Of a stretch of 64,000 nt of DNA, positions 18,224 to 27,649 are shown piece by piece. The position numbers and the translations under genes are program-made. The notes beneath the pieces are model-generated. The model searched no databases, was not told the origin of the DNA, and saw nothing but the letters and a program-made list of their open reading frames with translations. The stretch is from Ruegeria atlantica (GTDB lineage: Bacteria > Pseudomonadota > Alphaproteobacteria > Rhodobacterales > Rhodobacteraceae): contig NZ_CYPU01000039.1 in the NCBI RefSeq assembly GCF_001458195.1, positions 372,093 to 436,092 on the forward strand. The letters are read 5' to 3'. The stretch's first letter is position 1. Every line of letters begins with the position of its first letter.

Positions 18224-19687
18224 TCAGTCCTTCAGGCTTTCTTCGCGCAGGCCGTCTGCCAGCAGGTTCAAACCAAGAACCAGCGACAGCAAGGCAAAGG
18301 CAGGCGGAAGGGCAGGGTGCAGATAGATCGACAACAGCTTGCGCCCCTCGTTGATCGTAGAGCCCCAATCCGGGCTTTCCGGCGGCAGTCCCAATCCGAA
18401 GAAACCCAAGGTTCCCAACAGGATCGTGGTATAGCCGATACGCAGACAGAAATCGACGATCAGCGGACCTCGAGCATTGGGCAGGATTTCCCACAGCATG
18501 ATGTACCACGGGCCTTCGCCACGGGTCTGTGCCGCAGCCACGTAATCCCGTGTTTTGATGTCCAGCGCGAGACCGCGCACGATGCGGAACACGGTGGGTG
18601 AGTTCACGAAGACAACCGAAACAAACACCACGAGGATACCGCCAGGGATATCGAACAGGTCCAGATAGGTCGGCAATCCCCAAATGCCGTAATCATCGGT
18701 GTTGATGATGTAGCCATCGGTCGAAATCAGCGACAGATACAGCCACAGCGCGATACCCAGAACCCCGATCAACAGCGGAGTGCGGAAATTCGGGCGGGTG
18801 TAATACCGCGAGTTCAGCAGAACGCCGATGAACAAGATCGGGAATATGAACAAAACGGCTGCCATATAGTTAGGCACGCCTGTCGCCACGATTTCGGGTG
18901 TGACCAGCAGGTAGAACAACAGGATGACCGGGAAAGCCAGGATCAGGTTGGCAAGGAAGGACAGGAACGTGTCCAGACGTCCTCCGTAGTATCCGGCCGG
19001 CAGACCCAGAGTGATCCCGACCATAAATGCGAACATGGTCGCAAGCGGTGCGATCTGCACCACGATCCATGCGCCTTTGACCATGCGACTAAAGACGTCG
19101 CGGGCAAGGTTGTCGCCGCCCAGAAGGTACCAGGCATACTCGCCGTCTTCAGGGTTTTGCAGGGGCGTTCCGGGCACTTTGTTCTTCATGCCAGAGACCT
19201 GACTCAGCGGGTCATGTGTAATGATCAGATCCAGCGCACCGAAGATACCGGTGAAGACCCAAAACATCACAAGGCCGAAGCCGATCATGCCGATGGGGCT
19301 GTCGAACAGTTTGCCGTACAGCCCGAGGCGTCGTTTGAAGGCGATCGACATTGCAAACAGGATGATCAGCGACAACCACACAGGCAGAAATTGCTGTGAG
19401 ATCGCGCCGACGATCCCGGCACTGGTGCCCATGAGGATGCCAAGCACGATATACGCCAGCGCAAGGACGACACAGGCGAAAAAGCTGTATCTCAAGGCTG
19501 ATTGGGTCAATCCCCGCAGTCCTGTGCCTGAGCTGAGCGTGCCGTCCGCATTCAAGCTCAACGGGACTTCGGGTAGGACGATGCTGCCGATGATCCAGAC
19601 GACGATAGATACGACCAACGCAGCCAGCGCGATCATCAGGATAGGGTTTAGAATGGCGATAGAGCCGGTCCAGCTTAGAGGTTCCAT
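18224..19687 (-). CDS. ABC transporter permease, DppC/OppC type, with long N-terminal extension
   Basis: A 487-residue inner-membrane permease, about 180 residues longer than usual DppC. The first 140 residues hold three or four extra hydrophobic helices. The transport core starts near GGDNLARDVFSRMVKGA and includes VGITLGLPAGYYGG; a second insertion of hydrophobic sequence lies between core helices (about 285-350). The coupling loop for the ATPase is DYVAAAQTRGEGPWYIMLWEILPNARGPL. It lies 12 bases downstream of the DppB-type permease. The extra helices are typical of a subgroup of these transporters but their role is unknown. Confidence 0.88.
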   Translation of the reverse strand: MEPLSWTGSIAILNPILMIALAALVVSIVVWIIGSIVLPEVPLSLNADGTLSSGTGLRGLTQSALRYSFFACVVLALAYIVLGILMGTSAGIVGAISQQFLPVWLSLIILFAMSIAFKRRLGLYGKLFDSPIGMIGFGLVMFWVFTGIFGALDLIITHDPLSQVSGMKNKVPGTPLQNPEDGEYAWYLLGGDNLARDVFSRMVKGAWIVVQIAPLATMFAFMVGITLGLPAGYYGGRLDTFLSFLANLILAFPVILLFYLLVTPEIVATGVPNYMAAVLFIFPILFIGVLLNSRYYTRPNFRTPLLIGVLGIALWLYLSLISTDGYIINTDDYGIWGLPTYLDLFDIPGGILVVFVSVVFVNSPTVFRIVRGLALDIKTRDYVAAAQTRGEGPWYIMLWEILPNARGPLIVDFCLRIGYTTILLGTLGFFGLGLPPESPDWGSTINEGRKLLSIYLHPALPPAFALLSLVLGLNLLADGLREESLKD

Positions 19688-19699
19688 GATCTATCTCCC

Positions 19700-20746
19700 T
19701 TACGAAATTCGGATGCGCGGGTTGAGGTAGACATAGCCGATATCGGATATCAGCTGCGTCACCAGCACCACAAAGACCGACACGACCGAAATCGCCAGCA
19801 AGAGCTGAATGTCGTTGTTGCCCGCCGCCTGCACCAGTGCCCAGCCAAAACCCTTGTAGTTAAACAGGGTCTCAACAATCACCACGCCATTCAGCAGCCA
19901 TGGGAACTGCAGCATGATAACGGTAAAGGGGGCGATCAGAGCGTTGCGCAGCGCGTGCTTCATAACGATGTTCCCAAAGGAAACACCCTTGAGACGCGCG
20001 GTACGGATATATTGTGCGGTCATCACCTCGGTCATCGAAGCGCGGGTCATCCGGGCGATATAGCCCATCCCGTAAAGCGCAATGGTCAGAACCGGCAGAA
20101 AGAAGTTCTCAAAGGTCGGATTGTCCATCGCTTGCGTCGCAGTGCCCTTGAACCATTTCAGGCCCACGGTGGACGAGGTGAAGATCGCGATGAAGATCAC
20201 GCCTGATACGTATTCTGGCGTCGCCGTCGTGATGATCGAGAAGGTGGAGAGGGACCGGTCCAGTGCTGATCCTTCGCGCATCCCGGCCAATACTCCAACC
20301 AGTAGCGCGGATGGCACCATCAGGACCAAAACCCAAAACATCAGATAGCCGGTGTTGCCCAGGCGTTTGCCAACAATGGTGCCGACCTCGTCTTTGAACA
20401 CGCTGGAATAGCCCCAGTCGCCTTGCAAAACACCGCAATATCTGGAGGTCGTTTCCTCGGTCGACCCCGGTCTGGTACACGTTCCAAGGAACGTGCCGTC
20501 ATCAAGTGTCTTGGTATAGCCTGGCAAAACCCCCAGCCATTGACCGTATTTGACCAGCGTTGGTTGCAGATAACCGCGATTGTCCAACCAGGTCTCAACC
20601 TGTTCGTCGGACATCCGCTGGTTGCCCTGCGTTTTCGCAAGCTTTTCCAGGTTCGGGTAGAGGTTGGTCAGAAAGAAGACCACGAAAGTCAGGCACAATG
20701 CAGTCAGAAGCATGACGCCGAACCGTCGGAGGATGAATAGTCCCAT
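19700..20746 (-). CDS. ABC transporter permease, DppB/OppB type
   Basis: A 348-residue inner-membrane permease. It begins MGLFILRRFGVMLLTALCL, a typical DppB first helix, and carries a periplasmic loop of about 110 residues. The ATPase-coupling motif lies in AQYIRTARLKGVSFGNIVMKHALRNALI. I start at 20746; the frame extends 20 codons further but without the family pattern. With the DppC-type permease it forms the membrane channel of a peptide- or opine-type importer. It follows the binding-protein gene after a hairpin. Confidence 0.9.
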   Translation of the reverse strand: MGLFILRRFGVMLLTALCLTFVVFFLTNLYPNLEKLAKTQGNQRMSDEQVETWLDNRGYLQPTLVKYGQWLGVLPGYTKTLDDGTFLGTCTRPGSTEETTSRYCGVLQGDWGYSSVFKDEVGTIVGKRLGNTGYLMFWVLVLMVPSALLVGVLAGMREGSALDRSLSTFSIITTATPEYVSGVIFIAIFTSSTVGLKWFKGTATQAMDNPTFENFFLPVLTIALYGMGYIARMTRASMTEVMTAQYIRTARLKGVSFGNIVMKHALRNALIAPFTVIMLQFPWLLNGVVIVETLFNYKGFGWALVQAAGNNDIQLLLAISVVSVFVVLVTQLISDIGYVYLNPRIRIS

Positions 20747-20839
20747 GTTGGCCCCTGTTGTTCGGGTGTTCCGCAGATCATTGGACCATTGTCTGGCCTC
20801 GGACATCCGACCCCGTGTCGGCCTGTCTGCGGCTGGAAA

Positions 20840-20862
20840 GGGGCGCCCTGTTCAGGCGCCCC
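20840..20862 (-). terminator. Attenuating hairpin after binding-protein gene
   Basis: GGGGCGCC and its complement with a 7-base loop, followed on the minus strand by CTTTCC. It lies between the binding-protein and permease genes. Such hairpins let the binding protein be made in excess over the membrane parts. Confidence 0.55.
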
Positions 20863-20881
20863 CATTAACGTCTGGCAGGTT

Positions 20882-22552
20882 TTAGGCCGCCCAGCCCCAC
20901 TTATAGTGGTGATGCTCGAAGGAGACATGCATGTCGGTGCCGACAAGCCCGTCCTTCATGTGGCGATACAGCGAACGCCAGTATGGCTGAATGGTCACGC
21001 CTTCTTCCTGGATCATCGCCTCGCCCTTGGCGACCACTTCGCGGCGCTTGTCGGCATCCGCGATGGCCAGCGCTTCGGTCAAAAGCGCGTCAAACTCGGC
21101 ATTTGCCCAGCCGAATTCGTTCCAGGCTTCACCGGTACGATAGGCCAGAGCCCAGATTTGCACGCCCAGTGGGCGGTGGTTCCAGTTGGTCGAGCTGTAG
21201 GGGTATTTCGCCCAGTCGTTCCAGAACGTGTTGCCCGGCAGAACGGTCCGCTTGACCTTGATACCCGCGTCACGCAGCTGCGCTGCAACCGCGTCGGTGG
21301 TGTTCCGGCGCCAGTCGTCGTCGATCGAGATCAGCTCGTGCTCGAAATCGATCATTCCGGCTTCTTCCATCAGCGCACGTGCGCCTTCCGGGTCGACCTT
21401 CTGCGGCGGCAGTTCGTAATAGTCCGGGTGGATTGGACCAACATGGTGGTTTTCCGCAGGCGAACCGCGACCGCCGTAACCCAATTCCAGACAGATCGAG
21501 TTATCAACCGCCATTTGCAGAGCCTGACGCACACGCTTGTCTTCGTAAGGCTTCTTGCCGTCAATCTCGGCCAACTGGTTCGGGCGGACGACGATGGTGT
21601 TCATGGTCACAACTTCGGACTTCACATAGCCGAGGCTATCCATCACGTCGATGAATTCACCAACCGATTCATACAACATGTCGACTTCATCGGATTCCAG
21701 CGCGGCCAGCCAAGCGGACGGGTCGGTGCCGTAGTCAATGTAGACGATGCTGTCCAGCGCCGGGCGACCAAAGATCTCTTCGCCCCACCAGGTGTGGTTC
21801 TCGTTGCGAACGAGGGTGGCTTTCACGCCGACTTCCAATTCCTGCACCAGATATGCGCCGGTGCCCACATTGTTGAGCAGATCGGTTTCGCTGAACGAGC
21901 TGTGTACGATAGCTGCGGGATAGTCCGCCATGCCTGCGATCAACGAGATATCAGAGGCCGGCAGGTTCAGTTTGACGGTGTTGGCGTCGACAACTTCGAT
22001 TGCACCTTCAATGGCCTGACCGGATTCCGGATCGATCAGTGTCGCAAAGCGACCTGCCATCGAATTGGTTTCTGAGCTCTTGTCACACCAGCGCCCGATG
22101 TTGCGGGCCACGTCCTCGGCGGTGAAGTCGTCACCGTTGTTCCATTTGACGCCCGGGCGGACTTTCAGTGTGTAAACGGTTGCGTCGTCGTTGACTTCCC
22201 AGCCTTCCAGCAACATGCCGCGGAACGTACCGTCCGAGTTGTACTCGACCAGATACTCGAGCGTGCCGCGGGTAACGTTTGCGATCTGCGACCAGTCATA
22301 GGTGCGTGGGTCCTTCAGGGCGCGCACTTCCTGCTGAACGCGCAGGGTGCCGCCTTCTTTCTTGGCATCTTCTCCGGCCGCACGCGCCGGGGCGGCCAGG
22401 CCGATCAAGCCATAGGCTGCGGCCGCGGTGACCCCAAGGCCCGTGGTGCGGGTCAAAAACTCGCGTCGGTTCAGTTTGCCGTCCCGATATTCCTGTGCGT
22501 GCATTTCTGCCGCCCAGTGCATCGGTGCTCCGGTCATTGTTTGATTATTCAT
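20882..22552 (-). CDS. ABC transporter substrate-binding protein, family 5 (Tat-exported)
   Basis: A 556-residue periplasmic binding protein of the peptide/opine/nickel type (SBP_bac_5). A twin-arginine signal lies at about residues 28-58 ([14 protein letters not shown] then a hydrophobic stretch ending in APARAAG), so it is probably exported folded. The body has the family pattern [26 protein letters not shown]. First gene of the leftward transporter operon, with the promoter expected in the 327-base gap upstream. The ligand is not predictable; Roseobacters hold many paralogues for peptides, opines and sugars. Confidence 0.9.
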   Translation of the reverse strand: MNNQTMTGAPMHWAAEMHAQEYRDGKLNRREFLTRTTGLGVTAAAAYGLIGLAAPARAAGEDAKKEGGTLRVQQEVRALKDPRTYDWSQIANVTRGTLEYLVEYNSDGTFRGMLLEGWEVNDDATVYTLKVRPGVKWNNGDDFTAEDVARNIGRWCDKSSETNSMAGRFATLIDPESGQAIEGAIEVVDANTVKLNLPASDISLIAGMADYPAAIVHSSFSETDLLNNVGTGAYLVQELEVGVKATLVRNENHTWWGEEIFGRPALDSIVYIDYGTDPSAWLAALESDEVDMLYESVGEFIDVMDSLGYVKSEVVTMNTIVVRPNQLAEIDGKKPYEDKRVRQALQMAVDNSICLELGYGGRGSPAENHHVGPIHPDYYELPPQKVDPEGARALMEEAGMIDFEHELISIDDDWRRNTTDAVAAQLRDAGIKVKRTVLPGNTFWNDWAKYPYSSTNWNHRPLGVQIWALAYRTGEAWNEFGWANAEFDALLTEALAIADADKRREVVAKGEAMIQEEGVTIQPYWRSLYRHMKDGLVGTDMHVSFEHHHYKWGWAA

Positions 22553-22879
22553 TAACGTTACTCCCTGTGAGACAGTATTTTTTTGGATGAAGTGTCGAAC
22601 CGCTCAGGCCGGAATGCTCCGGCCGGCAGGTTCAATGGTCTTCTGATCTCGGATTTCGGACATCCCCATGACCGACATTCGGCACCAGAATTTGGGTGAG
22701 GTCAATGTTCGAAATCGTCATTCGAGGTACAAAAACGACATTGATGGGCAGAGTTTACCGCTATCAGCATTTTCAGCCCCAGGGGAATCCCTTGGCAGGT
22801 TCAGTTTCGCGGCAGTGGATTCGCCGCGAATTCCTTGAACGTGTGTTCGCGATCAGTGCGACTTCAACCGCATCAGGTA
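22553..22879. other. Gap between miaA and the ABC transporter operon
   Basis: 327 bases without a supported gene. It should hold the promoter and leader of the leftward transporter operon. Two inverted repeats are visible: GGCCGG-N6-CCGGCC at 22607-22624, in the leader of the binding-protein gene, and TTCGCGGC-N9-GCCGCGAA at 22806-22830, just past miaA, which may help end the miaA transcript although no T run follows. An open frame rightward from 22696 has no protein-family features. Confidence 0.55.
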
Positions 22880-23788
22880 TCACTTTGATAAGTCAACCCG
22901 ATTCCAACCTTTCATGCGGGCGCGAAACCAGGTGCGCTGTCGTTTGGCGAATTGGCGGGTCGAAATCGTGGCGCGTTCGCGGGCTTCATCCAACGTCATG
23001 GCGCCGTCGATATAGGCCATCAACTCGGGTACTCCGATGGCCTTGAATGCCGGAAGCGACGGATCATAGCGGTCCCGCATCCTTTCAACCTCGGTCAATG
23101 CACCAGTGTCCAACATCAGGTCAAAGCGGCGCGTGATGCGATCCAAAAGCCATTGTTTATCTACGTCAAAAACGATGGGCACTGTGTTCTTCACGTCCAA
23201 ATCTGGGGGCGGTGTTGCGTCTTGCCAGTCACTGAGGTTTCGACCAGTGGCTTTCCGCACTTCCCAAGCCCGCTGAACACGGGCGCGGTTTTGTGTGTCG
23301 ATCCGGGCCAGTGTCTGTGCATCCACACCCGCGATCAGAGTCTGCAAGGTTAGGCTGTCTGCCTCGGCCCGGATTTCGGACGGTGTAGGTGGAATATCGG
23401 CCATACCCTCGGTCAGCGCAGAAATATATAGGCCGGTGCCCCCTACAATGATGGGGCGTGCGCCGCCGGTTAGCAGTGGTTTCACCTCGCGCAGCCAATG
23501 GCCGGTGGAGTAGTCCTGATCATATGAGATATGTCCGTACAGAAGATGCGGTGCGCGGGCTTCCTCCTCAGCCGACGGGCGGGCGGAAATCACGCGCCAA
23601 CAATCGTAGACCTGGCTGGCATCGGAATTCACGATGACACCACCGAACTGCTCGGCGATCAACAGGGCAAGGGCGGACTTTCCAGAGGCGGTAGGGCCTG
23701 CAATCAACACAGGTTTCTCATCAGGAATGGGGGGCAGGCGGTCCAATATCTGCGATCTTGCGGGTTCGGTTATCATGGACTGCCTCAT
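22880..23788 (-). CDS. miaA: tRNA dimethylallyltransferase
   Basis: A 302-residue enzyme adding a dimethylallyl group to A37 of tRNAs that read UNN codons. The P-loop GPTASGKS is at residues 31-38. The catalytic Asp lies in [14 protein letters not shown], with the Gln in the same segment replacing the more usual DSMQVY form. [13 protein letters not shown] and the C-terminal [12 protein letters not shown] helix, which contacts tRNA, are intact. It is divergent from pyrH with 82 bases between starts. Confidence 0.94.
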   Translation of the reverse strand: MRQSMITEPARSQILDRLPPIPDEKPVLIAGPTASGKSALALLIAEQFGGVIVNSDASQVYDCWRVISARPSAEEEARAPHLLYGHISYDQDYSTGHWLREVKPLLTGGARPIIVGGTGLYISALTEGMADIPPTPSEIRAEADSLTLQTLIAGVDAQTLARIDTQNRARVQRAWEVRKATGRNLSDWQDATPPPDLDVKNTVPIVFDVDKQWLLDRITRRFDLMLDTGALTEVERMRDRYDPSLPAFKAIGVPELMAYIDGAMTLDEARERATISTRQFAKRQRTWFRARMKGWNRVDLSK

Positions 23789-23870
23789 TCCTTACCAATC
23801 GCATTGAACCTGCGGCTGTTTTGCTTCATTTTGCGCCGGAAAATAAACCCGTGCCAGCCCGGAGCGCAAC

Positions 23871-24623
23871 ATGACCATTTCCCCTACCACCGACCCCGCC
23901 GAAATCACAAAGGCAAGGTATGATCGCGTAATGCTGAAAATCTCGGGCGAGGCGCTTATGGGCGATCAGGGGTTCGGCCTGCATCCGCCCACAGTTCAGC
24001 GCATCGCGCAAGAGATCAAATCGGTCCACGATCTGGGCGTCGAAATCTGTATGGTAATTGGCGGCGGTAATATCTTCCGCGGTCTCAGCGGATCGGCACA
24101 GGGGATGGAACGGACTACCGCTGATTACATGGGCATGCTGGCAACGGTTATGAACGCGCTGGGGATGCAGTCCGCGCTGGAAGAGATCGGCGTTTTCACT
24201 CGGGTTATCTCGGCCATCCGCATGGATGAGGTTTGCGAGCCCTATATTCGCCGTCGCGCCGTGCGCCACCTTGAGAAAAAACGGGTCTGCATCTTTGCCG
24301 CCGGAACCGGAAACCCGTATTTCACCACCGACACTGCCGCGACCCTGCGCGCCAACGAAATGGCATGTCAGGCGATCTTCATGGGTAAGAACGGCGTCGA
24401 TGGTGTTTATGATAAGGACCCCAAGGAACATGCGGATGCCGTGCGGTACGACACCGTCAGCTATGATGATGTTCTGGCCAAACGCCTGCGGGTCATGGAC
24501 GCGTCGGCCATTGCACTGGCGCGCGACAACAATCTGCCGCTGATTGTCTTTGGGCTGGACGAACCCGGCGGGTTCCGGGGCATTTTGGCCGGTGAGGGGA
24601 CCTACACCAAAGTTCAGGGCTAA
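23871..24623 (+). CDS. pyrH: UMP kinase
   Basis: A 250-residue bacterial UMP kinase of the amino-acid-kinase fold, making UDP from UMP. Motifs: [18 protein letters not shown] at the N terminus, [10 protein letters not shown] for the phosphate, [14 protein letters not shown], and the nucleotide-binding [16 protein letters not shown]. It stands alone with its own terminator; the ribosome-recycling factor gene frr, often the next gene, is not here. Start ATG at 23871 follows a GGAGCGC ribosome site. Confidence 0.96.
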   Translation: MTISPTTDPAEITKARYDRVMLKISGEALMGDQGFGLHPPTVQRIAQEIKSVHDLGVEICMVIGGGNIFRGLSGSAQGMERTTADYMGMLATVMNALGMQSALEEIGVFTRVISAIRMDEVCEPYIRRRAVRHLEKKRVCIFAAGTGNPYFTTDTAATLRANEMACQAIFMGKNGVDGVYDKDPKEHADAVRYDTVSYDDVLAKRLRVMDASAIALARDNNLPLIVFGLDEPGGFRGILAGEGTYTKVQG

Positions 24624-24646
24624 ACCGCTTTACAGTTTGCTTAAAT

Positions 24647-24672
24647 GCCGGGTTTGGATGCCCGGCTTTTTT
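24647..24672 (+). terminator. Intrinsic terminator of pyrH
   Basis: GCCGGG and CCCGGC with an 8-base loop, followed by six T residues (24667-24672), 24 bases after the pyrH stop. Confidence 0.88.
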
Positions 24673-24874
24673 GTGCGCGTTTAGCAAACCTGAATGCTTG
24701 ACGAACCATCTCAGTCCTTGCAATTTGACCGCGTTCCCGTGCCGGATCGGTAGCGGGAGCTGTCTGCGCCTATCGCGCGGGCTGGGCTGGAAGACCTGCC
24801 ATGATTTCTGAGGGTTTCGAAATCATGCTCGGACACCTCTTGAATGAACGCGCATGATCAAGGAGAGACGTGCC

Positions 24875-26101
24875 ATGAGCACTCTGGATATCAATTTTGT
24901 CCGGTCACAGTTTCCGGCCTTTTCCGAGCCTAGCCTGCAAGGGCAGGCATTATTCGAAAACGCTGGTGGGTCATACACTTGCAAGCCGGTTCTCGACCGC
25001 CTGACGCGCTATTATACCCAGCGCAAAGTGCAACCCTATGCACCCTATGAGGCCAGCCGTCTTGCCGGCGAGGAAATGGACGAAGCCCGGGCACGCATGG
25101 CAGCCATATTGGGCGTCGAGACGGATGAGCTGAGCTTTGGCCCTTCGACTACGCAGAACACCTATGTCCTGGCGCAAGCTTTCCGCCAATGGATGCAACC
25201 GGGTGAGGCCATCATTGTCACCAATCAGGATCATGAGGCAAATTCAGGTCCGTGGCGGCGGCTGGCCGACGAGGGGATCGAAATCCGCGAATGGCAGATT
25301 GATCCCGACACCGGGTCGTTGAATCCGATGGACTTGGAAAACCTGTTGGACGAAAACGTGCGTCTGGTGTGTTTTCCCCATTGCTCGAACGTGATTGGAG
25401 AGATCAACCCGGTGACCGAGATCACCGCGATTGCCCATGCGGTGGGGGCATTTGTATGCGTTGACGGCGTATCATACGCACCACACGGGTTTCCGAATGT
25501 TGGTGATCTGGGGCCGGATATCTATCTGTTTTCGGCCTACAAAACATATGGGCCGCATCAGGGTTGTATGGTCATCCGGCGTACGCTGGGGGAGATGCTG
25601 CCGAACCAGGGGCACTATTTCAACGGCGACGTGCTGTACCAACGGTTTACTCCGGCGGGACCGGACCATGCCCAGATTGCGGCCAGCGCGGGCATGGCGG
25701 ATTATATTGATCTGCTGTGCGACCATCATAGCGGGCCAACCGGCGAAGCGGCCGAGCGTGGTTCATTCGCCCATGATCTGATGCGCTCGCACGAGGTCGC
25801 ACTGCTGCAACCGGTTCTGGATGCGGTCAAAGACCGCAACGCCGTTCGCCTGATCGGAACATCCGATGCCAGCCGCCGCGCGCCGACTGTGACCTTGGCG
25901 TTGAACCGCAATGCCGAAGCGGTTGCCGCCGATCTGACTGGATATGGAATCATGGCTGGCGGAGGTGATTTCTATGCCGTGCGCCCGTTGACCGCGATGG
26001 GGGTTGATCCTGATCAGGGCGTGCTGCGGGTCAGTTTTACGCACTATACGTCTCAACAGGAAATTGATCAGCTTTTGAATGCACTAGACGACGTTTTGTG
26101 A
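24875..26101 (+). CDS. Class V aminotransferase, cysteine desulfurase-like
   Basis: A 408-residue PLP enzyme. The PLP Lys is Lys223 in YLFSAYKTYGPHQG; the cofactor-binding FGPSTTQNTYVLA, NQDHEANSGPW and CVDGVSYAPHG segments are typical of the NifS/CsdA-like fold. The active-site Cys loop of true cysteine desulfurases is not evident, so the reaction is uncertain; it fits the VC1184-type subgroup of cysteine-desulfurase-like proteins. I start at 24875, nine bases after AGGAGA; an upstream in-frame ATG at 24854 lacks a good ribosome site. It runs toward the photolyase gene 54 bases on. Confidence 0.82.
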   Translation: MSTLDINFVRSQFPAFSEPSLQGQALFENAGGSYTCKPVLDRLTRYYTQRKVQPYAPYEASRLAGEEMDEARARMAAILGVETDELSFGPSTTQNTYVLAQAFRQWMQPGEAIIVTNQDHEANSGPWRRLADEGIEIREWQIDPDTGSLNPMDLENLLDENVRLVCFPHCSNVIGEINPVTEITAIAHAVGAFVCVDGVSYAPHGFPNVGDLGPDIYLFSAYKTYGPHQGCMVIRRTLGEMLPNQGHYFNGDVLYQRFTPAGPDHAQIAASAGMADYIDLLCDHHSGPTGEAAERGSFAHDLMRSHEVALLQPVLDAVKDRNAVRLIGTSDASRRAPTVTLALNRNAEAVAADLTGYGIMAGGGDFYAVRPLTAMGVDPDQGVLRVSFTHYTSQQEIDQLLNALDDVL

Positions 26102-26128
26102 TCCAATTCCCCTGCTGCTTCGTAACCG
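26099..26128 (+). promoter_or_regulatory. Possible RpoE(ChrR)-type ECF sigma promoter for the photolyase
   Basis: TGATCC at 26099-26104, exactly 18 bases, then TAACCG at 26123-26128. The sigma-E/ChrR promoter of Rhodobacter sphaeroides is TGATCC-N18-TAMGTA by my recollection; the -35 matches fully, the spacer matches, and the first three bases of the -10 match. The site lies 28-57 bases before the photolyase start and overlaps the end of the aminotransferase gene. Confidence 0.45.
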
Positions 26129-26155
26129 ACGAAAGAAGAAAAGAGCAGGGCGGAC

Positions 26156-27580
26156 ATGGAACAGCAGCGGTCACCGATCATAATGTGGTTCCGACGGGAT
26201 TTGCGCCTGTCGGATCACCCTGCACTGAGCGCCGCGGTTGAGAGCGGGCGACCGATCATACCAGTTTTCGTTCTAGACCACACGGTCCAGGCTTGGGGCG
26301 CAGCGCCGAAATGGCGTCTTGGATTGGGCCTAAAGGCTTTTGCCCAGGCGCTAGAACAGGCTGGCAGCCGCCTGATCCTGCGGCATGGGGATGCGCTGAC
26401 CGTTCTGCGGCAGCTTGTCGTCGAAACCGGCGCAAGCGATGTGTTTTGGACCCGCGCATATGACCCGGAAGCCATTGCCAGAGATACGAAGATCAAGACG
26501 GCTCTGACCGACCAAAGTGTCACGGTTAAATCCTTCGCCGGCCATCTTTTGTTCGAACCTTGGACAGTGGCGACGAAAACAGGGCAGCCGTTCCGTGTGT
26601 TCACTCCAATGTGGCGTTCAGTGCGCAGCCGGGATGTTCCGGCCCCAAACAACGCTGTGTCTCATCTCAAAACGCCCGCGATGTGGCCCGTTTCTGAAAA
26701 CCTTGAGGATTGGCATCTGGGCGCGCAGATGCGCCGCGGAGCATCCGTGGTCACACCCCATGTCCGTCCGGGCGAAACCGCAGCTTTTGAGGCGTTGCAT
26801 CAATTTCTGGACCGCATCGCCGACTATTCAGATCGCCGGGATCGTATGGACTTGGACGGAACATCTAACCTGTCCGAGTATCTGTCTTTAGGTGAAATAG
26901 GCCCGCGTAGTGTCTGGCACGCAGTTCAGCGGGCCGGGATGACGGGAGTTCAGGGGGGCGAACCCTATTTGCGCCAATTGGTCTGGCGCGAGTTCGCTTA
27001 TCATCTGATGTATCACACTCCATCCTTGCTCAGCGGTAATTGGAAGCCGGAGTGGGATAGGTTTCCCTGGAACACTGATCCGGACCAGCCTGAAGTGGTC
27101 GCTTGGAAGCAGGCGAAAACCGGCGTGCCGGCAGTCGATGCCGGGTTACGGCAGATGTATGTGACCGGGCGAATGCACAATCGGGCCCGGATGATCGTGG
27201 CGAGTTACCTGACCAAGCATCTCATGACGCATTGGAAAATTGGCATGGATTGGTTCGCGGATTGTCTGGTCGACTGGGATCCGGCGGCAAACGCGATGGG
27301 CTGGCAATGGGTTGCAGGGTCGGGGCCGGATGCCTCGCCATTCTTTCGCATCTTCAATCCGCAAACCCAGCGGGAAAAGTTCGATCCGCAATCGGACTTC
27401 GTTCGGCATTGGATTGCTGAGGGGCAGAGCAATCCACCAGCAACAGCACTGGCGTATTTTGATGCGGTTCCGAAGTCATGGAACCTCAGCCCACAGGGCC
27501 CATACCCGCAACCCGTTGTCACTTTGGCAGCCGGCCGGGCGCGTGCATTGGCGGCCTATGAGGGCCGAAAAAACCAGTAA
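26156..27580 (+). CDS. phrB: Deoxyribodipyrimidine photolyase
   Basis: A 474-residue FAD protein that repairs cyclobutane pyrimidine dimers with blue light. The N-terminal antenna domain starts IMWFRRDLRLSDHPAL. The catalytic domain shows LRQLVWREFAYHLM, RQMYVTGRMHNRARMIVASYLTKHL and WQWVAGSGPDASPFFRIFNP, the FAD and DNA contact segments of class I photolyases. It is followed 69 bases later by a cyclopropane synthase-like gene, the same pairing as phrA-cfaA in Rhodobacter, where both belong to the singlet-oxygen response. Start ATG at 26156 follows AGAGCAGGGCGG. Confidence 0.93.
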   Translation: MEQQRSPIIMWFRRDLRLSDHPALSAAVESGRPIIPVFVLDHTVQAWGAAPKWRLGLGLKAFAQALEQAGSRLILRHGDALTVLRQLVVETGASDVFWTRAYDPEAIARDTKIKTALTDQSVTVKSFAGHLLFEPWTVATKTGQPFRVFTPMWRSVRSRDVPAPNNAVSHLKTPAMWPVSENLEDWHLGAQMRRGASVVTPHVRPGETAAFEALHQFLDRIADYSDRRDRMDLDGTSNLSEYLSLGEIGPRSVWHAVQRAGMTGVQGGEPYLRQLVWREFAYHLMYHTPSLLSGNWKPEWDRFPWNTDPDQPEVVAWKQAKTGVPAVDAGLRQMYVTGRMHNRARMIVASYLTKHLMTHWKIGMDWFADCLVDWDPAANAMGWQWVAGSGPDASPFFRIFNPQTQREKFDPQSDFVRHWIAEGQSNPPATALAYFDAVPKSWNLSPQGPYPQPVVTLAAGRARALAAYEGRKNQ

Positions 27581-27649
27581 CAAATTGAAAACTTGCCATA
27601 AACACAAACTCGGCCTAGCCTGTTTGCGCGGCCGCACAGAGGAGAGCGG

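Noticed and set aside
20789-22075. Long rightward open frame over the binding-protein gene
   Set aside because: Antisense shadow of a clear SBP_bac_5 gene.
22696-23046. Rightward open frame past miaA
   Set aside because: Overlaps the end of miaA, no recognisable features, poor ribosome site.
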